Below, in pieces: positions 1 through 8,505 of a stretch of DNA of 50,967 nucleotides. Positions within the stretch are counted from its first letter, which is position 1; every line of letters begins with the position of its first letter. The DNA lies in contig CANJCM010000028.1 of the NCBI GenBank assembly GCA_947472765.1, forward strand, positions 1 through 50,967, in the 5' to 3' direction. The position numbers and the translations under genes were made by a program. The stretch is from Opitutia bacterium (GTDB lineage: Bacteria > Verrucomicrobiota > Verrucomicrobiia > Opitutales > Opitutaceae). The notes beneath the pieces are model-generated. The model was given only the letters and a program-made list of their open reading frames with translations. It did not search any database and had not been told where the DNA came from.

Positions 1-1139
1 AACCGCAGCGGCTGATCTCCAGTGGCGATCTCGACTTGAACGTAGCGGTAGGTCCGGAACCAGAGCGTCTGAAACCGGCGATGGTCGCCACCGTCGGGAC
101 GGAAGCGATCGCGCAGTCCCGTGATGGATTTGCCCTCGATCTCGTCGCGATGGCCTTTCTTTCCAGCCGCATCCTTGAGTGACTCCGCATAGATCAACTC
201 GATCGTAGCGCCGGCGCCCCCGCTCGTTTCGAGGACCGCATAGCCGTTGGTGAGATAGTCCTGATCGAGCAACAGCACCGCACGGGAACGGGGCGGAACG
301 ACGAGGTCGCCCGCACCACGGAGAAATGCATCGCTGGCCGGCACGCCTTCCGCGCGACGAACCCGAGCGAGGCGCAGGGGTTTCTCCTCCATGGGCGGGA
401 GGATGCTGGGCACGAGTTGCCAGCCGCCGGCCTCGCCGAACGGTTGCGTGCCGCGAAGCTGGAGTTGCGCGCCGGGGCCGGGCACGACGGGCTTGGCCGC
501 GGCCCAGCTTTGGTCATCAAAATCGAGACGCTGCCAACCCCAGGGATAAGTCGCCGCCTCGACCGCTTCCCCCGGAGGGGCGGCGTAGTAACCGCCGATC
601 GTGCGGGGATCGATCGCGACGACCGAATACGCGGGATCGGCCAGTACCTTCCAAGCCGCGCCCGTATTCGCCCCACTTTCTCCAGGACTGTTTCCCTGGA
701 CCAGAAACCCCGTGCGCCGGCTGAACTGGGCAACCGGGCGGGTTGGCCCCCAATTCCAGACGGCCGCCGAAAGGACATTGCGTCCCGCGGTGAGAAACGG
801 CGCGAGGTCCAGCGTGGCATAACGCCAATGCGCGAGGTCGGAGCGCTCGGGTCCCGTGCCCACGGACCGGCCATTGACGAAAAGCCGGTACCGGTTGTCG
901 CCGGAAACGTGCACAATGAATTTGTCCGGACGGCTCGGCAGATCGATGACGCGACGAAAGTGCCAGACTCCATACGCGTCTCCCGAATCCGTGGGATGCG
1001 CGATCCACTGCGCGGCCGGGGCGCCCGAGAAGACCAGCAGCGGCGGCGGTGGGGTTTGGGCGAACGAGGAACCGAGGGCGCAGCCGAGCAGCCAGATGAG
1101 TCGAAGAAATTTTCCGAGGCGGAAGCAGTGCAGGGACAT
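1..1139 (-). CDS. Alpha-L-rhamnosidase, N-terminal part (runs off window)
   Basis: An open frame of about 379 codons reads leftward from an ATG at 1139 to the window edge without a stop. It starts with a signal peptide (charged MSLHCFRLGKFLR, hydrophobic stretch, cleavage near SSFAQ), so the product is exported. The mature start has the beta-sandwich pattern of bacterial alpha-L-rhamnosidases of family GH78: AQWIAHPTDSGDAYGVWHFR, then FIVHVSGDNRYRLFVNG, NVLSAAVWNWG and later QTLWFRTYRYVQVEI. These belong to the N-terminal carbohydrate-binding-like domains; the catalytic (alpha/alpha)6 barrel lies beyond the window. The family removes terminal L-rhamnose from polysaccharides or glycosides. Other long frames over this stretch are Arg/Pro-rich shadows. 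A TAG-N17-TTCGTCT element lies about 350 bases upstream in the same direction. Family call is firm, exact substrate unknown. Confidence 0.85.
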   Translation of the reverse strand, partial: MSLHCFRLGKFLRLIWLLGCALGSSFAQTPPPPLLVFSGAPAAQWIAHPTDSGDAYGVWHFRRVIDLPSRPDKFIVHVSGDNRYRLFVNGRSVGTGPERSDLAHWRYATLDLAPFLTAGRNVLSAAVWNWGPTRPVAQFSRRTGFLVQGNSPGESGANTGAAWKVLADPAYSVVAIDPRTIGGYYAAPPGEAVEAATYPWGWQRLDFDDQSWAAAKPVVPGPGAQLQLRGTQPFGEAGGWQLVPSILPPMEEKPLRLARVRRAEGVPASDAFLRGAGDLVVPPRSRAVLLLDQDYLTNGYAVLETSGGAGATIELIYAESLKDAAGKKGHRDEIEGKSITGLRDRFRPDGGDHRRFQTLWFRTYRYVQVEIATGDQPLR

Positions 1140-1490
1140 CGCAAAGGCGGGGTTATCGTTGGGGTTGGAAGGAAACGAGTCAGGTCGCGGGCTAGTTCCA
1201 TTTCACCGCCGCCGATGGGCGGCAATGCCTTGCTCGGTCCTCGGGGGAGGAGGTTCGGCCCGAACGAGGGCCATCCTTGGATTGCCTTCTGGTCGAGTCG
1301 ATCCGAGGAAAACCGAGCGAATGCCTTCTGCTTGGATTTCGAAGTTGCCGTCGTAGCCCGCGGCGTGAGCAGCGGACTTTAACCGCAGCACGCGAGAACT
1401 TCCTCTCCTCACGGACATGGCCACCGCAACCCGCTCATTGTCCGCGATCAGGGCGCCCGCACACTGAAGCACAGCAAATGGACTGACCTT
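1140..1490. other. Leader between rhamnosidase gene and its putative promoter; no convincing gene
   Basis: About 350 bases separate the rhamnosidase start from the nearest promoter-like element. A minus-strand frame of 101 codons covers most of it (1203-1508), but its start overlaps the promoter element, it has no ribosome site and it resembles nothing I know. It may be an untranslated leader, or hold a small gene that I cannot support. Confidence 0.4.
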
Positions 1491-1517
1491 AGACGAACGA
1501 GAGGCCATCCCGGACTA
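1491..1517 (-). promoter_or_regulatory. TAG-N17-TTCGTCT element (site C), upstream of rhamnosidase
   Basis: On the minus strand the sequence is ATAGTCC, then 14 bases, then TTCGTCTAAG. The TAG ends exactly 17 bases before TTCGTCT, as in eight other sites in the window. It faces the rhamnosidase gene. Confidence 0.55.
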
Positions 1518-1601
1518 TCTCAATTCGCGGCTAAATTTTCCTCCCCGACCGGACAATTCGCTCGCCTCACTCCTCAGTGAAGACGCAATTTTTGGCCCGG
1601 A

Positions 1602-2162
1602 TTGAGCAAACCCCAGAGTGACCCCGCTCGTTGGTTCAACGAGGAAGTGAAGCCACATGAAGGGACGCTTCGCGCGTATTTGCGAAGCGCGTTTCCTTCT
1701 TTGCGCGACGTAGACGACCTCGTGCAGGAGTCTTTCAGCCGGCTCTTACACGCCCGGAGACTCGGCAAGATAATGCACACAAAGGCATTTCTCTTTACGA
1801 CCGCCCGCAACGCGGCCCTCGATTTCGTCCGCCGGCGCAAGGTCGTTTCGATCGACGGCGTAGCCAACTTGGAGAACTTGTCCGTCTACGTAGATAGCCC
1901 GGATGCGGCTGAAACGCTGAACAAGAAACAAGAAATCGCACTATTGACGGAGGCGGTCCAAAGCCTGCCTCTCCGCTGTCAGGAGGTGATGACCCTGCGG
2001 CTCCGCCATGGCCTTTCGCAGAAGGAAATCGCGGCCAAGCTCGGGGTCTCAGAGCACACGGTGAAGAATCAACTGGCGAAAGGTATGAGGCGGAGTGCGG
2101 ACTTTCTTGAGTCCAGAGGTGTTTCATTGGCACGCCGGAAGGTAGACAAGACCGAACCATGA
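1602..2162 (+). CDS. RNA polymerase ECF-type sigma factor
   Basis: A 186-residue protein with the two regions of an ECF sigma factor. Region 2 spans about residues 20-90 and contains DVDDLVQESFSRL and TARNAALDFVRRR, which bind core polymerase and the -10 box. Region 4 spans about 125-175 with LPLRCQEVMTLRLRHGLSQKEIA and the helix-turn-helix LGVSEHTVKNQL, which reads the -35 box. The start is a TTG at 1602; no in-frame ATG lies near it. Its stop overlaps the ATG of the fecR gene (ATGA), so the two are translationally coupled. By analogy with FecI it should be held by the membrane anti-sigma factor next door and released when the TonB receptor that follows is occupied. None of the nine TAG-N17-TTCGTCT elements precedes it. 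Confidence 0.9.
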   Translation: MSKPQSDPARWFNEEVKPHEGTLRAYLRSAFPSLRDVDDLVQESFSRLLHARRLGKIMHTKAFLFTTARNAALDFVRRRKVVSIDGVANLENLSVYVDSPDAAETLNKKQEIALLTEAVQSLPLRCQEVMTLRLRHGLSQKEIAAKLGVSEHTVKNQLAKGMRRSADFLESRGVSLARRKVDKTEP

Positions 2163-3190
2163 GTTCCTTTCCGGACAAAGAACGCACGGAGGCAAAGGCC
2201 TCGGAGTGGCTCGCCCTGCGTGACAATGGCTTCACTCCCGCGGAGCAGCGGGAGTTCGAAGCGTGGTGTGCTGCCGATGCCGCCCACCGCGCCGCGGTGG
2301 CACGGCTTGATGCCGTATGGTCCGCCCTCCAGCAACTGCGCGGATTCGATTCCGACGTGACGACAATTGCCCCCCGCTCACGCGGAGCTGGAGTGTATCG
2401 CGCCATCTTCTTTGCCTCCGGCCTGGCCGCCTGCGCTGCGCTCGCAGCTGTATGGTGGTTTCGCCGGCCGGCCGGAGAAAACGCGATCCCGGAACGGATC
2501 GAATCGCATTCCTATGCCACGGTCGCCGGAGTCTACGAAAAGATCACCCTGTCCGACGGATCCACCGTCCAGCTCAACGGAGGGACGAGACTTTCGATCG
2601 CTTTCACCACGCGCGAGCGGCGGGTCACCCTCGAAGCCGGCGAAGCTCACTTCGCCGTGGTGCCGAACAAGGTCAGGCCCTTCCGGGTGGCCGCTGCCGG
2701 CACGGAGGTTTCGGCGGTGGGGACGGCATTCAATGTTCGCCTCCGGAGCGAGAAGATTGAAGTGCTGGTCACCGAGGGCCGGGTCCAGGTGGCTCGTAGC
2801 CACGAGAACCTGGGCTCCATGACCAGCCGGAATGAAGCGGACTCGACGCCGCTGCTCGCGGCGGGGGAGCAAATGGTGGTTTCGCGCGTCGCAGGGATCT
2901 CTCCGACGATTGTCGCAATGTCTCCGGAGGAGATTCGGACGGAGTTGTCCTGGCAGGTGGCAAAGGAGGCATTCGTCGATATGCCGTTGGGCGCCGTGGT
3001 CTCCCGCTTCAACCAGCGAAACAGACAACAAATTGAAATCGTGGATCCCGAACTCGTGAGTCAACCAGTGAGCGGAAGTTTCCGCACCGAAAACCTGGAT
3101 GGCTTGCTCCGACTCCTTGAGTCTGCTGACCTCGGCGTCGTCGTAGATCGCTCCGAGCCAGATCGAATCGTTCTGCGCCGACAGCGATAG
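2159..3190 (+). CDS. fecR: FecR family anti-sigma factor
   Basis: A 343-residue inner-membrane signal transducer. Residues about 12-62 are a DUF4880 domain (ASEWLALRDNGFTPAEQREF through AVARLDAVWSALQQL), the cytoplasmic sigma-binding part. A single membrane helix lies at about 81-101 (IFFASGLAACAALAAVWWF). Residues about 118-220 form the periplasmic FecR beta domain (YEKITLSDGSTVQLNGGTRL, VTLEAGEAHFAV, VSAVGTAFNVR). Residues 270-343 look like an STN-type C-terminal module (FVDMPLGAVVSRFNQRN, VSGSFRTENLDGLLRLLE). It lies between the sigma gene, with which it overlaps by four bases, and a TonB receptor carrying an N-terminal STN domain. That is the standard arrangement for surface signalling. 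Confidence 0.93.
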   Translation: MSSFPDKERTEAKASEWLALRDNGFTPAEQREFEAWCAADAAHRAAVARLDAVWSALQQLRGFDSDVTTIAPRSRGAGVYRAIFFASGLAACAALAAVWWFRRPAGENAIPERIESHSYATVAGVYEKITLSDGSTVQLNGGTRLSIAFTTRERRVTLEAGEAHFAVVPNKVRPFRVAAAGTEVSAVGTAFNVRLRSEKIEVLVTEGRVQVARSHENLGSMTSRNEADSTPLLAAGEQMVVSRVAGISPTIVAMSPEEIRTELSWQVAKEAFVDMPLGAVVSRFNQRNRQQIEIVDPELVSQPVSGSFRTENLDGLLRLLESADLGVVVDRSEPDRIVLRRQR

Positions 3191-3265
3191 TTACCCCTCC
3201 GGCGGATCGACACCGTCCGCCACCCGCGGGCATGCATAGGAAGCCCTTTCGCCAGAGCCGAGCAT

Positions 3266-6200
3266 GTGAACCTAACCCCGTCCCGTGTACGATCGAGAGA
3301 CCTCACGTTAACTCTCCCAGGGTTGATGAGGTGCGGGCTGATTATGTTCAGCCTTTGGAGCAGGATCTTGGCGGCGGAACTCCTTCCGTCGCACGAATAC
3401 CACCTCCCGGCCGGCAGCGCGACGGTGACACTGCGGGAGTTCGCAACCTCCTCCAGCATCGAACTCATCTTTTTCGCGCGGGATTTGCAGGGGATTACCA
3501 CGAACGCCGTCGACGGCCGCTTCACCGAGCGGCAAGCCTTGGAGCGGCTGATTGCCAACACCGGACTGTCGATCAAGGAAGACCGCAGTGGAGCTCTCCT
3601 CGTTGCCCGGCCGACAGCAGCGCGCGCCAAGGCCAAATCGGCTCCGGAGGTCGATCCAGCACCGAAGTCGCTCGTGCAGCAAATCACCGGTGTCGTTAAC
3701 CGACTTATACGTGGTCGGGAGGACCGTCCCGAGTCTGTCCGCGAAGGTGCCGCCGATGACAACGGGCCGATTCGGATGAATCCATTTTCGGTCACCGGCG
3801 ACGCCGACGTCGGATTCGTCGCAGCGGGATCTCTCGCCGGCGCGCGCCTGGCCACTCCGCTCAAGGACACCCCGGTTGCCTACAGCGTCGTCACCCAGGA
3901 ATTCCTTGCCGCCTTCAACCTGAACGACGCGGCCGACGCCTCCCAGTTCTCCGTCAACGTGACCTACAATCCCGGCGATGGAAGCATGCAGGGGTTCGCC
4001 ACGTCCGGTGCGGCGGGGCAACTCCCGTCGCAGGCGCAACAGCCGCTGATGATCCGGGGCCAGGCGTCGAGCCTGGCCCTGCGCAATTTCTTCCCGTACG
4101 CCAACACGCCCGACAGCTTCAACCTGGATCGGATTGATTTCACGCGCGGGCCGAACTCCGTCCTGTTCGGCGCCGGCGGCGGAGGCGGAGCCCTCAACAG
4201 CGTGACGAAGCAAGCGATGCTGGGTCGAAATTTCACAACGCTGCGTCTGCAGGCTGGAAGCTGGGACCGGCTGCGCACCACGGCAGACATCAACCAAACT
4301 TTCTCTCCCAAACTCGCGATCCGGACAAATCTCCTATGGGCGTCTGGCGCATCGTGGCGTGAACATGAGTGGGAGGATCGCACGGGCGCACACGTCACCG
4401 CGACTTACGAGCCCGTGCCGTGGCTGAACATTCGGGCCGAAGCGGAGTACCGGAAGGTCTCCCGACTGACGGCTTGGGGGAACTACCTCGATCACCTCTC
4501 GGCCTGGGATGGGGTGACCATTCCCAATGGCCCGGATGCTGGCCTGACCACGAGTCAGATGGCCCGGGCGGGGCTCGCCCGCTTCCCCCAAACCTTCGTG
4601 GGGCGGCCGGACTTCGGAGGCGTGGTGATGAACTTTCAAAACCATTTCACGACCACGTTCGCCAAGTATGATGCGAATCCGGCCGCGACCAGCTATGTGG
4701 CCGGTCAGCCAGTCAGAACCGTGGGCTATGCTGCCAATGCCATGAGCCCGGCTTCCTACGCCTTACGCGACGTCTGGGACCTGAACTACCGCTACTCGGG
4801 CCCGCTGGCAGGATCTCCATATTTCCGAATCCCTTCACCGAAGGAGAACTCGCTCTGGGATGACCCCAAGCATGATCAACCGAGTTACCAGGAACTGGCG
4901 CGCGACGTGGCGGTTTATTTGTCCTACCACCGCGGGGAATCGCTGTTCGTTGAATTGGCCGCCGATCTGAATTCCTCGCCGCGTCAGGGCCGAAACGACG
5001 GGCGACGGGGCCTGCAGCGGCTTTCCCTCGACCTCGACCGTTTGCTGCCCGACGGCCGGCCAAACCCTCACTTCCTCGAGGCCTACAGCGATTCACTGAC
5101 CTATAATGCGTATCGCGCGGAACGTTTCGCCAGCCTGCGCGCGCATGTCGCTTACGCCAGGAAGGTGCCAGCGGGAAAAGTCCAGGCCGGGCTCATGGCC
5201 GGCTCGCAAAATCAGGTCAGCGATGCGCGAGCGGACACCCTGATTCTCCCACTGACGTCGATTGCGCCCGATGCACGGGTCTGGATGGATGTCCCGGACA
5301 ACAATATCTTCGGCTATTACCGGCGCGTTTATCTCAATGATCGGGATCGGCAGCAACTCGGCCGGCCTTCGCTCACGCCAATCGAAACCCTGGATCCGGT
5401 AACTGGCATCCGCACCTCTGTCCGGCCGATTGTCGCGTATGAGTCGCGCCGGCCGGACTACAGCAACCAAGCCGTCAAGAACTACAAGTTCCTCCAACTG
5501 GCCACGAACTTGGATCTGTTCGCGAACCGGCTCGTCTTCATCGCTGCCGCACGTCGTGACCTCATCCGCGTCAACCAGCACCTGAACCGGATCGCACCCG
5601 ACTACCCTGCCGGCTGGCGCGGCGACTATATCCTCGGCCTGCCAGATGCGCCGCCGGACTATGAATCGCTGACGTATCTGCCCAAGGATGCCGCGGGCCG
5701 GGCAACCGGGCCCGCATTGATTGCGGACACCCGGCCCAGGATTCGTAATGCAGACGGGGTGAACGTGGCGGCACCGCAGTACGAAGCCGACCGCTTCCGC
5801 TCGGACTACAGCCCCCCCGACGTCAGCAGCCACGCCAATACCGGCACACTCGGAGCGGTCGTAAACGTCACCAAATCGCTCGGGATCTACGTAAACCGCA
5901 GCACGACCTTCAATCCTGCGAGCGGCCTTCTGATTCGCGATGTGTACGGCCAATTGATTCCACCCACGCGCTCGGTTGGTCACGACGCCGGCTTCCGCGT
6001 GACGATTCCGAACGGTAAGCTCTCCGCCAGTCTGGGATGGTTCGAAGGCCGGACGAAGGGCGCTCCCGCTGGCTTTGGCGTGGCGGGTTTGAACTTCACC
6101 AACCTTTACGGGACGTTCCGTGACACTCCGCTAATTGGCGATCTTTCCGCGGCGGAGGGAAACCAGGGAAATATTCGCGGGTTCAGCACGGGAACAAGTT

Positions 6201-7030
6201 CAACCCAGACCACGAATACGAAGGGTTACGAGGCGGAGATAACCGCCAACGTAGGCTCTTCGTTGCGACTCATGCTGAACGTGGGCAACTCACAGTTGTA
6301 TACCTCTTCGGCCTTCCTCGACGTGAAGCCCTTCATCGACCAGCACGACGGCACCGTCCGAAAGATTCTAGCCGAAGCCGGTGTCCTCATCGACCCGCGG
6401 ACGAATCTCGCGTCGGTCAACCCTGCCGTGGATGACCCGACCAGGATCAATCAGACCGCAGTCCGAAGCGCAGCCGAAGCATGGAATATCCTGCAAACCT
6501 CGACGATTCCTCTCCTCCAGACGCTCTCCGGCCGGGGCCCCACGAATGACACCGGCTGGCGGGTGAATTTTGCGTCGGACTACGGCATAACGCACGGGCG
6601 ATGGAAGGGAGTACGGGTGGGACTTGCGTTAAACTACTTTCCGCGGACGCAGGTCGGCGACCGGTCAGGTGACACCATCCGGGATCCGAACAATCCGGAC
6701 GTTGCGATCGACGACCCTTCCGTCGGCGCATCGAATCCGGTCTATGCTCCTGCCTATCTCAAGGGGACGGGCACGCTTTCATACGTCCTCGTTCTGGCCG
6801 CGTCACAGTCGCGCCCGAAGAAAATCCAGTTCGATTTGATCGTCGACAACCTGTTCGGGCACAACCGGCCGGTGTATTTCCCGGCGAACAACATCACTTC
6901 GACCAGTCATGGGGTCGCTTTCATTCCCCGGAGCGGCATCGTCTCGGATCCCGCACGCGTGACTATTCCAGGCAATCCCGGTTATTTGCCGCCGCGGAAT
7001 TTCATGCTGACCGCCAAGTTCGAATTCTAA
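3266..7030 (+). CDS. TonB-dependent receptor with N-terminal STN signalling domain
   Basis: An outer-membrane transporter of up to 1254 residues. The annotated start is a GTG at 3266; an in-frame ATG at 3326 with AGGG just upstream gives a cleaner signal sequence (MRCGLIMFSLWSRILA) and may be the true start. Residues about 44-113 are an STN domain (ATVTLREFATSSSIELIFF, RFTERQALERLIANTGLSI), which signals to FecR. The plug begins about residue 170 (VGFVAAGSLAGARLATPLKD, DRIDFTRGPNSVLFGAGGGG), followed by the beta barrel ending in the aromatic KFEF. It follows fecR by 75 bases, so sigma, FecR and receptor form one unit. Ligand is unknown; the carbohydrate-active neighbours suggest an oligosaccharide. 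It is a paralogue of the receptor at 22976-26380. Confidence 0.92.
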   Translation: MNLTPSRVRSRDLTLTLPGLMRCGLIMFSLWSRILAAELLPSHEYHLPAGSATVTLREFATSSSIELIFFARDLQGITTNAVDGRFTERQALERLIANTGLSIKEDRSGALLVARPTAARAKAKSAPEVDPAPKSLVQQITGVVNRLIRGREDRPESVREGAADDNGPIRMNPFSVTGDADVGFVAAGSLAGARLATPLKDTPVAYSVVTQEFLAAFNLNDAADASQFSVNVTYNPGDGSMQGFATSGAAGQLPSQAQQPLMIRGQASSLALRNFFPYANTPDSFNLDRIDFTRGPNSVLFGAGGGGGALNSVTKQAMLGRNFTTLRLQAGSWDRLRTTADINQTFSPKLAIRTNLLWASGASWREHEWEDRTGAHVTATYEPVPWLNIRAEAEYRKVSRLTAWGNYLDHLSAWDGVTIPNGPDAGLTTSQMARAGLARFPQTFVGRPDFGGVVMNFQNHFTTTFAKYDANPAATSYVAGQPVRTVGYAANAMSPASYALRDVWDLNYRYSGPLAGSPYFRIPSPKENSLWDDPKHDQPSYQELARDVAVYLSYHRGESLFVELAADLNSSPRQGRNDGRRGLQRLSLDLDRLLPDGRPNPHFLEAYSDSLTYNAYRAERFASLRAHVAYARKVPAGKVQAGLMAGSQNQVSDARADTLILPLTSIAPDARVWMDVPDNNIFGYYRRVYLNDRDRQQLGRPSLTPIETLDPVTGIRTSVRPIVAYESRRPDYSNQAVKNYKFLQLATNLDLFANRLVFIAAARRDLIRVNQHLNRIAPDYPAGWRGDYILGLPDAPPDYESLTYLPKDAAGRATGPALIADTRPRIRNADGVNVAAPQYEADRFRSDYSPPDVSSHANTGTLGAVVNVTKSLGIYVNRSTTFNPASGLLIRDVYGQLIPPTRSVGHDAGFRVTIPNGKLSASLGWFEGRTKGAPAGFGVAGLNFTNLYGTFRDTPLIGDLSAAEGNQGNIRGFSTGTSSTQTTNTKGYEAEITANVGSSLRLMLNVGNSQLYTSSAFLDVKPFIDQHDGTVRKILAEAGVLIDPRTNLASVNPAVDDPTRINQTAVRSAAEAWNILQTSTIPLLQTLSGRGPTNDTGWRVNFASDYGITHGRWKGVRVGLALNYFPRTQVGDRSGDTIRDPNNPDVAIDDPSVGASNPVYAPAYLKGTGTLSYVLVLAASQSRPKKIQFDLIVDNLFGHNRPVYFPANNITSTSHGVAFIPRSGIVSDPARVTIPGNPGYLPPRNFMLTAKFEF

Positions 7031-7049
7031 AGGCGCTGGCAGCAAACCA

Positions 7050-7075
7050 TCCCCCGGGCAGACACGCCTGGGGGA
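7050..7075. terminator. Hairpin between convergent genes
   Basis: TCCCCCGGGC and GCCTGGGGGA form a 10-base stem (one G-T pair) around the loop AGACAC. It lies 20 bases after the stop of the TonB receptor and before the convergent redoxin gene. It has no clear T-tract, so it may act in both directions or be Rho-assisted. Confidence 0.6.
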
Positions 7076-7158
7076 ATTCGCCGCCGCGACGTTGCTCGCT
7101 CGACTTCACCTGCGGGACCGCGCGACGCACCGCTGGTCCCGATGAACCGTCTCGCGAA

Positions 7159-8373
7159 TCAGTGCAGCGCGCCGCGGACCGTCTCGGTGTAGTACGGCCC
7201 GAGCTCCTTGAGAATCAGGTCGAGCAACTTGGCCGGGTCGGTGATCTGGCCATTCTGGCGCCAGATGATCTTCCCGCCGGGTGCAATCAAGACCGTGTGC
7301 GGCAGAGGTCCGTCCCATTTTTCATCCAGTGCTTTGCTCAAGGCGTCGGTGCTTGCGCCGGTATAGTGATAGTTGGTCGTGTTGCGTCCTTCCTTCTTCA
7401 AAATCGCCGTCAGCGCGTCAGAGGGACGCTGGTGATGCTTTTCGAGAAACTTTAGTGCCGATCCGCTCATCTTCGGGTCGTCGAGGCTGATCGTGATGAA
7501 TTCAAATTTCCGTGTGCTCAGCCGGCGGGAGATGTCCACAAGGTGGGGGAATTCCTCGACGCAGGGAGCGCACCAGGTCGCCCACACGTTGATGAGGCGA
7601 AACCGGTTCGAAGGATTCTTCGCCAGCGCTGCGACGCCGTCGGCGTCGATCGTCTCCAACTCGACTTTGCCGCTCTCCCACTTCGCATTGAATTCAGCAA
7701 CCTCGGCCTCCTTCTTACTATTCCACTTCGTGGAGCAACCAGGAGCGTTGGTCTTGGCCACCGTCACCGGCTTGCCGGCCAGGAGTTCATCGAGCGCGTT
7801 GCGCGTGTCGTGCACCTTCACGGTCTTCGGATCTTCGAACCGTGAGTCATCGACCCGACCCACGTACCGAAGCTTACGCTCGCGATCGAACAGGAATACC
7901 TGGGGGGTCGCCTGCACGCCAAACGCAGCCGAGGTAATCTGCGTGTCACCGTCATAAACGTAAGGAAATGGGAAGCCGGCCTCCTGGGCGTACAGCTTCA
8001 TCTCCTCGAAACTGTCGTTGTATTTGCTGTAGCCGAGTTCCTGCAAAGCGACCGCATCGGGGTTGTTGGGATTGATGGCAATGACATCGACGCCCTTGGA
8101 CTTATATTCCCGCACCATTGGCAGCAGGCGTGTTTCCGCGGCGTGCGAGAACGGGCAGTGGTTGGAGAGGAAAACCACCATCAGGATTGGGGCCTTGAAG
8201 TCCGACAGGGAGTAACTTTTTCCATCCACACCCGGAAGTCCTTTGAAATCGGGCGCGGGCGCCCCGAGTTCGAGGAGCTTCGGCGCCCCCGAGGGCTGAG
8301 CCGCGGGAGCAGAAGCGCACACCAACACGAGCGCGGCGGCGCAGAGGGGAATCAGGCGTTTTAGAATATGCAT
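7159..8373 (-). CDS. Exported protein with two thioredoxin-fold domains (redoxin plus TlpA-like)
   Basis: A 404-residue protein with a signal peptide ending near APAAQ. The first domain (about 33-205) is an AhpC/TSA-type redoxin (GAPAPDFKGL, SYSLSDFK, VVFLSNHCPFS with a single Cys at about 73, VQATPQVFLFD with the cis-proline). The second (about 225-395) is TlpA-like with a full active site WCAPC at 267-271 (FRLINVWATWCAPCVEEFPH) and a cis-proline in PLPHTVLI. The second domain should reduce or shuttle disulfides outside the cytoplasm; the first has only one cysteine and resembles peroxiredoxin-like thioredoxin proteins. It is monocistronic, with a TAG-N17-TTCGTCT element about 60 bases upstream. 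It may serve the haem-attachment cysteines of the CxxCH proteins nearby, which is inference. Confidence 0.88.
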   Translation of the reverse strand: MHILKRLIPLCAAALVLVCASAPAAQPSGAPKLLELGAPAPDFKGLPGVDGKSYSLSDFKAPILMVVFLSNHCPFSHAAETRLLPMVREYKSKGVDVIAINPNNPDAVALQELGYSKYNDSFEEMKLYAQEAGFPFPYVYDGDTQITSAAFGVQATPQVFLFDRERKLRYVGRVDDSRFEDPKTVKVHDTRNALDELLAGKPVTVAKTNAPGCSTKWNSKKEAEVAEFNAKWESGKVELETIDADGVAALAKNPSNRFRLINVWATWCAPCVEEFPHLVDISRRLSTRKFEFITISLDDPKMSGSALKFLEKHHQRPSDALTAILKKEGRNTTNYHYTGASTDALSKALDEKWDGPLPHTVLIAPGGKIIWRQNGQITDPAKLLDLILKELGPYYTETVRGALH

Positions 8374-8433
8374 GGGGAAGTAAATCGCAGGCTAGTCGGA
8401 CGATGGGAGTAAAATTGCCTTGGCTAGGAACTC

Positions 8434-8460
8434 AGACGAACCAACGAACGCCACGGGCTA
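8434..8460 (-). promoter_or_regulatory. TAG-N17-TTCGTCT element (site B), upstream of redoxin gene
   Basis: On the minus strand: CTAGCCC, 14 bases, then TTCGTCTGAG. It lies 60 bases before the ATG at 8373. Confidence 0.6.
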
Positions 8461-8505
8461 GTCCGAGCCACACCGAAACCGACTTTCGGAGGGAACCGAA
8501 CGATG

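Noticed and set aside
194-1382. Long frames on both strands over the rhamnosidase region
   Set aside because: They are rich in Arg, Pro and Ser with no family features. The true frame is the minus-strand one that runs off the window and has clear GH78 motifs and a signal peptide.
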